DNA of 64,000 nt from Micropterix aruncella (GCA_944548615.1 OX155961.1:24333620-24397619); one strand, 5' to 3'. Shown: positions 21,241-33,600, numbered from the stretch's first letter. The notes: generated by a model from the letters alone, not told the origin. Program-made: numbers and translations.

Positions 21241-21974
21241 CCGTGCAAAATATTGCCGGTGTACTATAAAATTTGCCACGGGGTACGTCAGGGTTGCATT
21301 CTGTCTCCATTACTGTTCAACGTGTACTCTGAGGCGATTATGACCGAGGCCCTGGAGAATCTTGATGTGGGGGTGAAAATGAACGAAAAACTCATCAATA
21401 ATTCGCGCTACGCCGATGACACAGTTGTTATTGCATCTACTCAGAAAGACCTACAAAGGTTGGTTAACAAAGTTTATGAGTGCAGTGAAACGGCTGGCTT
21501 GTCAATAAATATTTCGAAGACCAGGGATCCTGATTTACAACCAGGTAGTAGGTAAAGTTCTTAAGCGGGTCCAGCAGTACAAATATCTCAATGCATGGGT
21601 GAATGAAATATGGGACCAAGATCAAGAAATTAAGACCCCGATAGAAATCGCCCGTGCATCAATCAATAAAATGAGAAAAGTCTTGTGTTGTCGGCAAATT
21701 AATCTAAGACTCAGAACTCGGATCCTGCATTGCTACATCTGGCCAGTGGTTATGTACGGCAGCGAAGCATGAACCATAAAAGAAGACACCAGACGACGGC
21801 TAGAAGTTTTTGATATGCGGTGCTACCGTCGAACGGCCCGTATAAGCTTGACCCATAAAGTTAGTAATGATAAAGTACTTCAGCGTGCTGCTACGACCCG
21901 AGAATTATTGCACACCGTCAAAAAACGCAAGATTAAATATTTGGGGCGCGTGCTGCATCATGACAGATATCAGC
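21241..21974 (+). pseudogene. RTE-clade reverse transcriptase, broken
   Basis: Motif B GVRQGCILSPLLFN (about 21281-21322) and motif C RYADDTV (Asp pair 21415-21420) are intact in the frame 21253-21555. A frame break near 21535 follows, then VLKRVQQYKYL, INKMRKVLCC, ILHCYIWPVVMYGSEA, a stop, and RRRLEVFDMRCYRR. This is the connection region typical of RTE elements. The coding part stops at HHDRYQLL near 21974, where a QP fragment has replaced the C-terminus. It is a dead element. Confidence 0.8.
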
Positions 21975-22156
21975 TGCTCGTTTTCGGTTTTAACGGTTGT
22001 TCGACAAAACAGTTCACCGTCAAGCTCCGCCACATGTCCGTAATAGGCCAACGCCTTATCCGCGAGATAACCAGGTATGTTACCCAGCGGGCTTACACTC
22101 ACGCACTTACTTCCAATTGTGACCAGATTACTCCGGTCTCTCGATTAGTTGCGCCG
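21975..22156 (+). repeat. QP fragment joined to RTE coding sequence
   Basis: The middle of Q (CGTCAAGCTCCGCCACATG, CCTTATCCGCGAGATAACC, CCGGTCTCTCGATTAGTTG), without either terminus. It lies in the frame of the upstream RTE fragment and so makes a chimeric 157-codon open frame (21815-22288). Confidence 0.7.
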
Positions 22157-22288
22157 AGATTTTACAATCTGATCAATATGGAAATAAAAATGAACTTGAC
22201 ATTTAGGGAATTCAAAAATAAACTAAAGAAATGGTTATCGAATCATGACAGACAAACCATACATCAAATGTTAGAAATAATAGTATAA
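22157..22288 (+). pseudogene. Non-LTR RT C-terminal stub
   Basis: Reads PRFYNLINMEIKMN, then LTFREFKNKLKKWLSNH. This is the FYNxxPxxIK...FKxxLKxWL end of CR1/Jockey-like proteins and is unrelated to the RTE piece upstream. About 400 bases of AT-rich, UTR-like sequence follow. Confidence 0.5.
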
Positions 22289-22693
22289 TAAAACTTAGGT
22301 GCACAAATTATTAACATATTTTTAAACATATATGTTAAGTATATTTTAATATTGAACTAACTACCAAAAATTATTTGACTTTGACAATGAAGTATACTTT
22401 TTAGACTAGGTAATTTTATATTAATAAATATTAATGACCGTTCTTCCTTTTCTCACATATAACTTTATTTATTTTATTTAATCGAAATTTATATGATATT
22501 TATTGCCGATTAAATAATGGAATTGCATTTTATTTATTATATTATCTTTAAATATTTTTTTATTATTATTATTTTTTTATTTTATTCTGAAGACCACATT
22601 TTAGGGCAATTTAGTGTCATTAGCTTTTTACTAAAACTTGTATATTTGTAAGCAACCAAGCAATCAAGCAAACTTGATTGTAATATTGGAGTC

Positions 22694-22854
22694 CTGTCCA
22701 CCCTAGAACGGGCTAGTCCCAGTTGGGTGACAGAAACAAAAAAGCAAAAGGTTAAGGTTTTGCCATTCGGTTCCTGTTATTTTTATAAGCTAATCAATGT
22801 TTCATAGTAATTAATTCTTAAATAAATAAATAAATAAATAAAAATAAATAAGTT
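22694..22854 (+). mobile_element. Retroposon 3' tail T, best copy
   Basis: CACCCTAGAACGGGCTAG, TTGGGTGACAGAAAC, GGTTAAGGTTTTGCC and TTAATTCTTAAATAAATAAA form the fullest copy of T. The (AAAT)n run abuts a truncated QP copy directly. Confidence 0.7.
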
Positions 22855-23280
22855 ACGAGTTCGAGGTCGCTTGCGCGGTCCTCTCCCTTACTAAGCGGTG
22901 AAACGGTGTAAACCGAATCTATCGTGGACCACGGCATCCTTTGCAAGGTTGTTCACCCATGATCGGGTAGCCGATGGTCGTTTCAAGAGCAGTCGCCGTA
23001 AGGTCCGCAACCACCCCCGCTCTATAGGAAACAGTAGGTACTGCTTCCAGTCTCCCCCGACTGTTAGAGTGCACAGTCGATTGCCTTACGCCCCACGGTG
23101 CGCAGACCGTCCAGGAGCGCCAGAAGGTTGACTCCTAGGGGAAACTAGCCCTAAGACCAGAGTCATGCCCAGGCTCGCACTTCATGCGTGGACGCCGCCG
23201 GTTGGGTGTTAACCCGTGAGTGTGACCAACCCTGAACAGAATGGGTCTTTGTGGCCAACTCAGCAAGGGCCCTATAGCTG
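22855..23280 (+). repeat. QP copy, 5'-truncated, complete 3' end
   Basis: Starts mid-Q at GAGTTCGAGGTCGCTTGCG right after (AAAT)n. It runs through ACCACCCCCGCTCTATAGG and CCCCCGACTGTTAG into complete P, and ends at AGGGCCCTATAGCT. It is relatively young in sequence. Confidence 0.75.
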
Positions 23281-23281
23281 T

Positions 23282-23430
23282 AAAGTAAGGAGTGGACGTA
23301 TGCGTAATGGCATTGCAAGAGAGTTTCGGTAGTGAGATCAAGTCGCGAAAGTGCAAAATATGCGCGACCAATCATGCGCGTGAATGTGGAGATCCCACAT
23401 AGGCCAATCTCCTTTTTTCTTCGCTGGCAA
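23282..23430 (-). pseudogene. Non-LTR RT fragment fused to QP
   Basis: The minus frame reads GRAYFALSRLDLTTETLLQC, then HYAYVHSLLYSY. This is the YFAxxRL...LxxxYFAxVHSxLxYG pattern after the RT palm in Jockey/CR1-type proteins. Downstream on the minus strand it runs in frame into the P module, giving a spurious 105-codon fusion. Confidence 0.5.
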
Positions 23431-23439
23431 AGCAGGGGT

Positions 23440-24411
23440 GTTCCGCGGGCGCGTTCGCGCCGCGCCAATTTCATATTCATAAGTATTGATTATTCAGTCG
23501 AAACTTGCGCGCGGAGGAATCTTGTCCTTCGATGGCATAACTTCATCATTGATAATTTCGCCGTGCGGAATTCCGGTGACTTTGTATCAAGCAGTAATTT
23601 TGTTCCGCTTATAAATTATTAATGTTTAGGAAACAGGAAAAGGGGAGACTGAACGTTTGCTTCCAAGATAATTACTAAAACGTGGAAACATTGTAATGAC
23701 AATTAATTTAATAATTACAGGAATTGGAGATTCAGAAGCGACGGTTCAGTTTCCTAGGATACACAAAGATTTGAAATTCGCGATTCTTATAAACAATTAA
23801 GCAATGTTTTTTTGAGAAACTCAACTACCGTCAAACTTTTATCTAGACAACTAAACTATCGTTAATACTTGGGACTGGAAGCGTACGTGGTCGGACTGAA
23901 TCACGTCAATATTGCTTCATTGGAGAACCGTTGTACCGTGGCAGATAGGGTAAAATTAAATAACATTATGCACAACAACGTGTATTTCTCAGAAATCCTA
24001 TCTTTTTACGTACTACGCGTAGTTCGCCTTCTTCGTACGTTCAAAGTCTCTCGAATTTGTAGTAGATAATGCCCAAAATTCCATCATATATCGCTTAATA
24101 TCAACTTACAGTAATAAATTCCACAATATATACTTATTCAACATAATGGATAATAAATGTAAGGAGAGCATATTCACAAAATTAATTGAAAATGCGACAA
24201 AGATAATTCAAAATGAATATATATATATTTTAGGCGATTACTTGGTTTTCATTTTTTAATTTATTTTTGTCATTTTAATTTACAGTTGATATTGTTCTAT
24301 TTTATAACATATTCATTTTATTGGCTATTTCTTAATTAATTTTGTTATATGATTTAGGAACCATGATTTCATTTGGTCCTATTTTTAATTTCTTCTTTTT
24401 CTTCTTCTTCA
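23440..24411. other. Intergenic DNA, AT-rich with a CpG-containing patch
   Basis: 23440-23620 is less AT-rich but shows no gene. The remainder is AT-rich. Confidence 0.35.
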
Positions 24412-24995
24412 TCAGCGCGCATTCGCCCACCGTTGGGCATACGCCTCTCCAATCACTCTCCATCCGGATCGGTTGTCCGTTTCCCTCATCCAGACTGTTC
24501 CAGCTGTCTCCTTAAAGTCATCGGACCATCGGGCCGGTGGTCTACCCACACTTCTTCTGCCTAGCCGGGGTCTCCACTCGAAAACGCGCTTGCTTCACCG
24601 TTCGTCGTGTCGTCGGGCCACGTGGCCGTCTCAAGCCCATTTCAGCTTGGTCACTCTTTGACCCACGTCGATCACCTTCGTGCGCTGTCTGATGAGCTCG
24701 TTTCGGACTCGATTGCGCAATGATATGCCGAGCATGACTCGCTCCATGTTACGCTACACCACCTCAAGCTCGTGGATCATCCCAGCAGTCAGTGTCCATG
24801 TCTCACAAGCATACGTCATATCTGGTAACACGCACTGATTATACACCTTTGTATTGAGCGATTGGGGAATTCTGGACTTCAGCACGAAGCTCAGATTCCC
24901 GAAGGCTGCCCATCCCAATTGTTTTCTTCGCTTTATCCCTGCCATCATCGAGTCCCGGCCGAACTTTATCACCTGTCCTAAGTATGTGTATTTTT
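24412..24995 (-). pseudogene. RTE-like RT C-terminal half, dead
   Basis: The minus frame reads KYTYLGQVIKFGRD, RRKQLGWAAFGNL, KVYNQCVLPDMTYACETWTL, RNMERVMLGISLRNRVRNE, KVIDVGQRVTKLKWA, DGHVARRHDE, RVFEWRPRLGRRSVGRPPAR and SGWRVIGEAYAQRWAN. This order is typical of one insect RTE-like lineage. In-frame stops lie near 24751 (after ELEVV), near 24630 (WA-stop-DGH) and near 24595. The catalytic palm is not present. It ends at a TGA soon after the last block. Confidence 0.8.
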
Positions 24996-25670
24996 AATTT
25001 AAAATATCTATTTTGCCTTTGTATTCTATATATTTCTTTTATGTTTATAAATATTATGTTTTTCGTATGTTTTTTATTGCACATCAATATATAAAATCTA
25101 TCAACACCTATTCCTTATTATTGCCTCTCCCAACCCCTACAGCAGGCACTGTGCGTATTGTAGACCAGTGATTTTTTTGTTGAAAATATGTCATTGAAAA
25201 TATGTAATATTTTTTGTAGCGCTGTATATTTTCCTAAATGAATAAGTAAACTAAATGATTTCAGTAATAAGTATTACTTAAATTAGGTTCATATTTATTA
25301 ATGCTGAAACATTTAATATACAAACTTGCAATACAAGAGTGTAATACAACGGAATGAATTTTGATGAGTTCGAACTCGACCGTGACAAATTTGAAGTTAC
25401 GTCCGGGGAGTCGAGCGCGCTGATTGACAGAGGCGTACAGTAATAATATTGACAAATTAGTAGCCAGTACCACACATTAGTAACTGGCAAATTTGATTAC
25501 TGTTAATTAACTACTCATCGGAAAGTTATGAACAAAGCTCTTTAAGGGTCAATTTGGGTCCATTACTTTACGCCTTGTACTGCATTGTTAGTACACATTG
25601 CAACCATTTTAGTTTAAAAAAGCGGATTCTTACCACTTGGAATTAGACGAAATTTTTCTAGTATTTTCAG
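24996..25670. other. AT-rich intergenic DNA
   Basis: No supported feature. Short minus-strand frames at 25261-25490 lack similarity. Confidence 0.4.
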
Positions 25671-26050
25671 ATGGGCAATCGCATTGAGGAATTTCCTGAA
25701 AGTCGCCTATCCGCCGCTGTCAACAACAAAAACATCGATGCTGTGCTTAGTATCATTGAAACAGACAGGCATGTAACCTACTGTAAGATTCGGTTATCAG
25801 TAGACATTGGCATGAGTCAGGTAAAATTATTTTTTCGTAAACATTTGGTTGTGAGAAAGCTGTGCTCGCGCTGGATCCCACACAATTCGACTGCTGCTCA
25901 AAATGTGACCAGATTCAACGAAGAGGCGTCATTTGATGTATGACATCAAATGACGCCTCTTCGACGACCTCGAAACAAAGCAACAATCGACCATTTGGGT
26001 TATTCTAGATGAGCCGAAACCAACCAAATTCACGCATCCTGTGGCTCAAG
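25671..26050 (+). pseudogene. mariner transposase remnant (irritans/cecropia-like)
   Basis: The frame from ATG 25671 reads IETDRHVTYCKI, LSVDIGMSQVK and VRKLCSRWIPHNSTAAQ, then TRFNEEASFDV. These are recognisable mariner DNA-binding and linker segments. After a 45-bp palindrome (25919-25963) a second frame gives LETKQQSTIWVILDEPKPTK, the block just after the first catalytic Asp. The segment with the first Asp of the D,D34D triad is deleted, and the later Asp residues are absent. It is a non-functional remnant. Confidence 0.8.
25919..25963. repeat. Perfect 21-bp inverted repeat inside the mariner remnant
   Basis: Left arm 25919-25939 and right arm 25943-25963 pair perfectly around ATG. The arm copies local mariner sequence (GAGGCGTCATTTGATG), so it looks like an inverted filler at a deletion junction. 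Confidence 0.8.
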
Positions 26051-26321
26051 ACCGCCATTATTTGATTGTAAACCCACAGGGGTAATGGTGAGGAGAAACC
26101 TCCGTATGCATACTATTTCATGCAATTCATGAGTTTTACGCCGGTTTTCCTGGAATGATAAATGTATATTGGAGGCCTCTCTATGATCCTGAAAGTGAAT
26201 AGTTAAGCCGAGGTGCTTCCGAGTAGAAAGGGAGAAACCGACCCCTGGCGTTTATTGTCTATTCCATTCCGCACAATACCTAAAAAAATATACCTGTCCC
26301 ATTATAAATAGAATAAAACGA

Positions 26322-26488
26322 CCTATAGAACGATCACATTTCGTCAAAACGTCCTAAGGTGACGGGTTCACCCGTTGTAGTTGACAGTTCTAGTTGTTAG
26401 AATGCACAATCGATTGGCTTACCCACACGGTGAGCAAATCGTCCAGGAGCGCCAGAAGGTTGACTCCTGGGGGAAACAAGCCCACCGA
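26322..26488. repeat. QP fragment: Q(-) terminus joined to P(+)
   Basis: GGTGACGGGTTCACCCG and TTGTAGTTGACAG (Q terminus, minus) are joined through about 12 bases to GTTAGAATGCACAATCGATT (start of P, plus), ending in TTGACTCCTGGGGG. The same Q(-)/P(+) joint occurs near 7060, again pointing to the composite form. Confidence 0.7.
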
Positions 26489-26529
26489 ACCACAGTAAAT
26501 ATCTTTTATATTATTTCTGTGACCGAACG

Positions 26530-26620
26530 CTGCTACGCAAAAGGGGTTATTTGAAATATAGCAAGAAAAAACATTATTTTAGCGATAGAACACTTGAGTA
26601 TATTATTCCAAAATTAATAA
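26530..26620 (+). pseudogene. Short RT C-terminal remnant
   Basis: Reads FSDRTLEYIIPKLINQF, resembling the GERTLKYLIPKIFN segment at 5.5 kb. It is only about 25 codons, so the call is tentative. Confidence 0.35.
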
Positions 26621-26699
26621 ATCAGTTTTTAATATAATTTGACAATCCGAATAGCAATTTAAACTACTAAATTTAAACTTAAACAGAGAAACATAACTA

Positions 26700-28180
26700 A
26701 AATATGCAGCAATTTAAACTTAAATAATGATTTTTCTAACAAAGCTAAGTCAAACAATATTTAATATAAATATGTATCATAACGGTTAAATGTAAATATT
26801 CTATTAGGCTAAATTAGCGTTAGCATAATAAATATGAAGAAGGAAGTAAAAAAATATATTTATTGTAAATCAAGCTACTTAATATAGGTAAAATATATAC
26901 GAAATATTGCAAATTATCCTTTGAAAGACGTAGTCATAATGGAAAACTGCGATAAGTTATACCCATATTTTTTTAAAATGAATTATTCCTTATTTAAATC
27001 CTTTTATGTACCAAAAAGTGAATTTTACAGGAGAGTTAAAAAACTATTTTTCTTTAATTAATGTTCCAACTTTCATAGTACTATTTTTTAAAGTTAAATG
27101 CTTTATTTTCAGAAAATAATTACGTCATAAAAACGGATAAAAATATAGCACTTTCCAAGTAAAAAATGAAAAATATATCAGTTAATTAATTGGTTTTGAA
27201 AGAAATGCCTAAACAGGTCCTTATTTTGTGTCCTTATTTTCTAAATAAATTTATACAATCGACTATCAAAAACTGACATACTCCTATGCAGGAAATAAAA
27301 CAGATATTTGTTGTTTTTTTATTTATCAACTTTAATATTTAGATTTCAGTATAGATTTGGTTAGGTTAGCTTTTGAAAAAAATATCAAATAGAAACTACG
27401 TTTATAAAACGCATAATCATTAGGAGTTGTGGCGTTATAGAAATAACTCGGAAATCTAGGTGGCATTTGTACCATCAATGACCTGACTTTTAAGCTGTTT
27501 TTGATTGGAAACATATGCGGGATGTTTTTTAACACCTACATAAAAATTAGGTGATTTTGTTCAAAATGTGACTTTATGGGGTTTTCGAAACGACTGTTTT
27601 AAATAAATAAAAACCATGGCAAATATTTAGCAAATACTCCTATCACAAAAATTCTCATCAACATTGTCAGAAATTTTTGAAAAATAAAAATAATATTTTT
27701 CGCTGTAATAAATTTACTAACTATTAAATCATATTAGTATATTTGATTATACATATGTAGGTAATATTTAATATAGTATTACAGCCATGATATTTACTAA
27801 AGTTTTTATTAATTAAAGGAGAATGTCCATTCACAGTACTCTCAAAAGAAATATTTTATCTTGAAAAAAATATTAATATATTATAGCTAAAATAGGTGTA
27901 CCCGATGTGCTTGACTTAGGAATTTCACCGAATCTTGTATATGTACTTGCAAGACGCTTACCTAGTGGATTAATCGAACAATACAAATCTGAGTGTACAG
28001 GGAGTCTCATTTGAGAATAAGCCAGGCCGAGAAAGTGACGCGAAAAAAGGTGATAAAAATATTTTTAAAAACATTATCACCTGAATTATATAATGATAGG
28101 CAGGCAACCATCATGTTTGTTAGGTTCATTTAGGTAGAAAAGAACAGGCTCTGTTCTAGAATACACGCCTGATGGTTGTC
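26700..28180. other. AT-rich intergenic DNA
   Basis: No gene, RNA or element end recognised. Confidence 0.4.
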
Positions 28181-28189
28181 AATTTAATC

Positions 28190-28690
28190 TCGAATTCTTC
28201 AATCAATAATTTGTATATTTTGTCATGTGGCCTCTCCCAGATAAGTTATCACTGAACCAGTCCCACTCCCGACCTCATACCCACAAATAGCTTAGTCTAG
28301 AAATAAGGAGTGGGTGGTAATAGCATCAAATGCTTTTGCTACTTTCAGAACATTAACTATCCAGAACATTAACTACTAGTTTAGTAAATTCAGCAGTCGC
28401 ATAATAAGTGAGTCTTAAGGCATCTTGTCGCCCGACCAAGCCATGCTAAAGAAATCAAAAACAACTTACAAATCAGAGCCATTCAGGCTATAGCTTATTC
28501 AGACGTCAGTTATTGGGGAACATCTTAGCCGTTGTTGCACGTGAGATATTAGACGTGCTTGAGTTAAGTGTAATGCCGGCTAAAATAGGGAATATTAGAC
28601 TTAGCTTAAAGCCAAGATTTATAAAGGAACTTACACGAGAACTTAAAAAGCTCTACGATATTTTACAATTATCACTAGGTATTATGTCTT
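28190..28690. repeat. Repeat pair S, copy 1
   Basis: Blocks at 28190-28290, 28370-28410 and 28440-28640 (AATCAGAGCCATTCAGGC, TTATTCAGACGTCAGTTA, TAATGCCGGCTAAA) match, in the same order, blocks of 29335-30100. The plus-strand peptide resembles an RT C-terminus, but weakly. Confidence 0.55.
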
Positions 28691-28739
28691 TTATAATCAA
28701 TTTAATTTCTACATTATATTAAAAAAAAACGTTTGTAAG

Positions 28740-29334
28740 ATTTTTTAAGTAGACAAGGACCAGAGTCGGTCCAAGAACAATTTTTTATTTTTTTTTATTT
28801 AGAGTAGGTATTACAAAATTTAACTAGTACATTTTACCATGTCACACTGTATGTAAATGAGGCAATATCAGAAAACTGATTCTTATTGTGACTGAGACAT
28901 GGTTATGACCGAAACTCGCCTAACTAGGCCTGAGCCTGTTCTAAGGCAGACTTGAGCAATTTTCTTTGTGCATTATGATTACTATTTATTAACAATGCAT
29001 ATATTTCTAGACACAATCAAATAAAACTAATTATTAAAACTAGTCTACAAAAAATTAAGTTAAAAATAGAAAATTCAAATCTTTTTAAAATAAAAATAAA
29101 ATCAAATAAAACTAAATCTAATCCAAATAATAAATAAAACAAAATTAACATTACAATAATCAGAATTAATAAGAATGCAAATTGATTGTCACTTTTTAAA
29201 ATATCAATTGCTTAATAGAAATGAAAAATTTTAGAATGATATAATTTCGTATTTTTGTCAATTTATAAGAATGGAAAGTATCTCAATATTTAATGTTAAA
29301 ATTATGTTAAAATCCCCTGAGGAAAGCCCTATTT
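28740..29334. other. AT-rich intergenic DNA
   Basis: No supported feature. Confidence 0.4.
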
Positions 29335-30100
29335 TTCTCGGATTCCTCAATCAATCGTTTTTCTGTTCTGGTCATTTGGCTTGTCCCAGATAAGTAGTGC
29401 CTGAACCAGTTAAAAAGCTTTATTTAAATTCTAGGAGTGGGTAGCAGACATTTTCTGAGAGACTATTCTGAGATAATTTGCATATATAACTTTTGATTCC
29501 TGTGTGTACGAAATCCTTTCTGCCAGTGATCTAAAAACTACATAATTTGTTTTGTCGCTTTATAATATCAGAAGGTTGTTTTTTAATCCAGAAATGTATA
29601 TTTTCAAGATCCATTTCGGTAGTTTTGTATAGATTTGGCTATGCAGAGAATCAAGGTAGTATCATCTGCATACAAGGCTGATTTCTCAACATCCAATGCC
29701 ACATTTGTCAAATCGACTTTACCTTGACGTACCCCATATTTAATAATCCCGTCATTACTAAAAATCCCGTGGAGTTTTGATATTTACGCTCTACACTGCT
29801 AGTTTAGTAATTCAGGAGTCCTATCCTGAGTAAGTTTTAAAGTATTTTGCCTTCGTATTGAAATAGCAATGCTAAGCTATGGTATAGAATTCTATAACAA
29901 ACCAAAACAAATCACAAATCAGAGCCATTCAGGCGATGGCTTATTCAGACGTCAGTTACTGCAGACCACCTTAGCAGTCGTTGCACGTGAGAGATTGAAC
30001 GTGCCTGAGTTAAATGTAATGCCGGCTAAACTGGGGAATATTGGTCTTAGCTTAAAGCTGAGATTTATAGAGGAACTTACCCGAGACTCCGGCAAAGTCG
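29335..30100. repeat. Repeat pair S, copy 2, with minus-strand RT motifs
   Basis: Collinear with copy 1, with 0.35 kb more in the middle. That extra part holds, on the minus strand, IIKYGVRQGK (about 29750) and SALYADDTTLILCIAKS (about 29690), which are RT motifs B and C with a deletion between them. On the plus strand SYGIEFYN (about 29875) and the following block look like an RT C-terminus. The coding parts therefore point in opposite directions, as in a rearranged or 5'-inverted LINE copy. Confidence 0.5.
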
Positions 30101-30229
30101 GAAATTTGTCTGCGTGCGACAGCATTAAATCACCGGATGCAATTTCCAGGTGTATTTCGCAGCGTTTACGTAACTGACAACATCACAGGATTGATGAATA
30201 CAGGAAATTCTGTGATTTATACTAATATC

Positions 30230-30780
30230 TAATGCGACAATAGATTTTAAAATAAATATGCAAAGTCGATGTAAAAATAACACGATAAAAATGTTTTCTT
30301 GTTAATCATAATAAACCTTCGTATTCTTTTACAGGACTGTCCAACAATAAAGGAGTGTAATGTGTTCATGGTTAATCTATGTATGTTTTCCGTTTCTTTA
30401 TTCCACTATAACTCCCAAACGCTCGAACCGATTTAGAAGTATGTGGTATCGTTATGTCATCATGCGTGCCATAGAGTACCATAACTGTCAACATGATTTA
30501 ATAGTCAGGGAGAATAAGACGTTAAAATAGATATGCAAAGTCTATGTAAAATTAACAAGATAAAAATGTTTTCTTGTCAATCCAGCAATGAGCCGTCATA
30601 TTTTTTTTCACGATTGCCCAACAATAAGGACTGTAATGTGTTCAAGGTAAATCTATGTATGTTTTCCGTTTCTTTATTCCACTATAACTCCCAAACGCTC
30701 AACCCGATTTAAAAGTATGTGGTATTGTTAGAATCGTTATTTCATCATGCGTGTCATAGAGTACCATAACTGTCAACATA
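30230..30780 (+). repeat. Two 0.27-kb direct tandem repeats
   Basis: Units at about 30230-30498 and 30512-30780 share ATGCAAAGTC, GATAAAAATGTTTTCTTGT, TTCCGTTTCTTTATTCCACT, ACTCCCAAACGCTC and GAGTACCATAACTGTCAACA. The block CTCCCAAACGCTCGAACCG is of a type often found near the ends of insect non-autonomous elements. Confidence 0.75.
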
Positions 30781-30799
30781 CATATTAAGTAAATAGTTG

Positions 30800-33600
30800 C
30801 CTAAATGTCCAAATCTCCAAACGTCAATAAATCAACATAAATATATCGTGTTTAGTGTCAAATGAAAGGACTGATTGAGTATATTCCGAAAATATATATG
30901 TTTATATATGGATAAATAGATAAACCACAAATATTTCATAAAAATAACCGTGAAAAAATAATTATAATTATAGTAGTTCACTTTTGTAATGGCAGACGTG
31001 TTTTTTTATACCTGTTAATATATTTACTTGATAAAATTAATAAATGTAAAATAAATTAAGTGGGGAAAGATGTTAGCTATCATAATACTATTTACTATAA
31101 TTATTTTCTATAAAAACATCGTTTTTGCGTAAAAAAATAACAGGATTGAATGGCAAAACCTTAACCTTATTTATTAAATTTAGGCAATTTACAAAAATAT
31201 TACAAGTTACAATTAAGAAACATCAAATAAAATATCATATAACTAAAACACAGAAAGAAATTAGAATCAATAATTATATGATACCCTCTGTCCGATGTCG
31301 CCCAGCAAAGCTTGTGCTTGGGCGGATATTCCATAAACATAGGGTAGTTGTCTACCTAGAAAAAAAATTACATGTAAATACGTAAAAAACTAAATAAAAT
31401 ATTTTTTTTTGTTGAAAAAATCTAAATGGGTAGGTGCTATTTTTAATACATTGTTGAAAGTGAAATAAAAAATAAGAGAACCGACGTGAAAAATTCAATA
31501 TCACGAATAAAAAGCCACATTCACATCCTTCACTCAAATTGGACTAGGTTGGACAGGGCTCTAATATTAATCAATAAATTATGTAAAAATTTTAGAAAAT
31601 GCTCATAAAACTAAATTGCTCTAAAATTTGGTAATCAAATTTACATGTATAAGTTACAATCTGAGATTAATAAAATGATTATGATTATAATAAGAGCTTC
31701 GTGAAAATTTCGAAGCCTAAAATGCGATGCGATTTTACTCGGGTAATTCAGTTTCGCAAATCAATTAACGCTTTACCCAGATACCCGTATAGAGGAGGGC
31801 GGAACGGGTAATAAAATTAAGGCGCAAAGTTGACGCGATACTTTCACTTCCCTCGTTCTAACCTCACGCCTTGCCGCCCTAGGAGGATGTCGATCGAATG
31901 CTTCCGCATCCTAGCACGGTGGAGAAAGGTGGCTCTAATACGACCAGTCGGATAAGCAAGCGTTGTTGTTTAATTCTTGATCGTTATTCTGTTCCAGAGT
32001 TAGCAAAACTGAAATTAGGTATAAAATAAACAATATTATTAACTATGTTTACTTTCCCGGCCCACCGACAAACAAGGAGGGAAAGTTTGTGAACGCCCTA
32101 AATTAGTTTTTTCGAAATGAAGACGGTAATATTCATTTTGAGCCCCTTGAGACGCTTAAGTCCATTTCCAAATGGAAATCCCTCTGTATGTCTGGGTGCC
32201 TCTACGATAGCGCCTAAACGTTTATTTCAATTCAGCTAAAATTTTACTTGCTGGCATTTGTTCATGGCAAGAGTTGACAAGGTTGTCGTTGAAATCGGTC
32301 TGCCAGGGGCGCACTAGTCATAAATCAATCTCTAAATATTGTACTTACCTATAGATTTGAAATTTGGTGGACGGAAAACACATTATTATTTTCCGGTCAG
32401 TATATTTGCGAAATCGACTGAATCGTCCATGTTTATTATGTTGAATTCCCCTTATCCGCGCACGACTCCATTTGTCCTTTTCAATGAGGACAATCTCATT
32501 CCCGTAGGAACATCACGTTCAAAATCCCTTCAGAAGTCTTTGGCTACTTGCCGGGAAAGTTTTGGGGTGACACAACCGATTTTTTATGCCAGTTATAGAG
32601 TCATATATGATTGATTATCCATCATCAATATCACTCGTGATAAAACTCATCGTAAGTCTTCGTTTCATTAAGAATTTTCTTCCATTTAACAAGACTTGCG
32701 TCCTTACAAAGCTCGTCCAAGTAAGGTTAAAATAGTTTCCTGTATCAGGCCAACCTTTTTTACAACAAAATTCCACTATGCATCAGGGGTATTGATTCAA
32801 TTTCAGAAAAAGATCCAGGATATTCTTTTTAAGGAACCCTACTTTATTCTATTAGCAACAGAACTAAATTTTCTGATCTTTTATGATTATTTTTATCACA
32901 ATTTTACTTTGACTATTTATGTTACTAAATTCAACCATTTTAATAATTGGAAATGTAATTGTAATGATATTTGTATTGACTATTCTATTGCGCTATTTTT
33001 ATTGTTGTAATTTTATAATTCTACTTTGACTATTTTATAACTGACTGTTGGTTTTTATATTTTGACTATTTGTTTTTTTAATTTATACGTACTTAGGTAT
33101 TTTAGCAATTCAAATTATTTTAAAAAGATTTTATACTTTCATTATAAATTTTATTATATTTTTTACAGTTTTAAAAAATAGTCAATCTGTTAAAAAACTA
33201 TTATACCACATAAGGTATATTACAAAATCGAGTACAATAAATTTGACTATAACAAGAGAAGGGACTACTACCCACTGGTTCATTTTGATAAGTAAAAAAA
33301 ATAACCATATCGCTTTACTTTAGGTTTCTGTTTTCCAGTTGTTTAGATAGTTTAGATCTAGACTACTGAATCAAGCCATAGCAATTCTGTTCTTCCTACT
33401 TTACGATGTATTTACGTATGGTGGTTTTCTATCCATTTCCCATACCCTAACTACCTAAACCTTCGGATTTTCAGGAATCACACGACATGAAAGTCATTAT
33501 ACTGTTTACACAATTCTTTGGTTGTTCATCTACTCCACGCGCTATCATCCCACACTCCACGGAAAATGCAGGGAAGAGTTTTGTTTTTAAAGATACCTAG
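30800..33600. other. AT-rich intergenic DNA with one tail-T fragment
   Basis: A minus-strand T fragment lies at about 31110-31180 (TGGCAAAACCTTAACCTTAT). At about 31800-32300 there is less AT-rich DNA with no recognised gene. The ORF-like stretches at 31125-31385 and 32339-33010 lack similarity. Confidence 0.35.

Noticed and set aside
23163..23480. 105-codon minus frame as a gene
   Set aside because: Fusion of an RT fragment with the P module.
30230..30780. CRISPR-like repeats
   Set aside because: Two 0.27-kb tandem copies in eukaryotic-type DNA; no short-repeat/spacer pattern.
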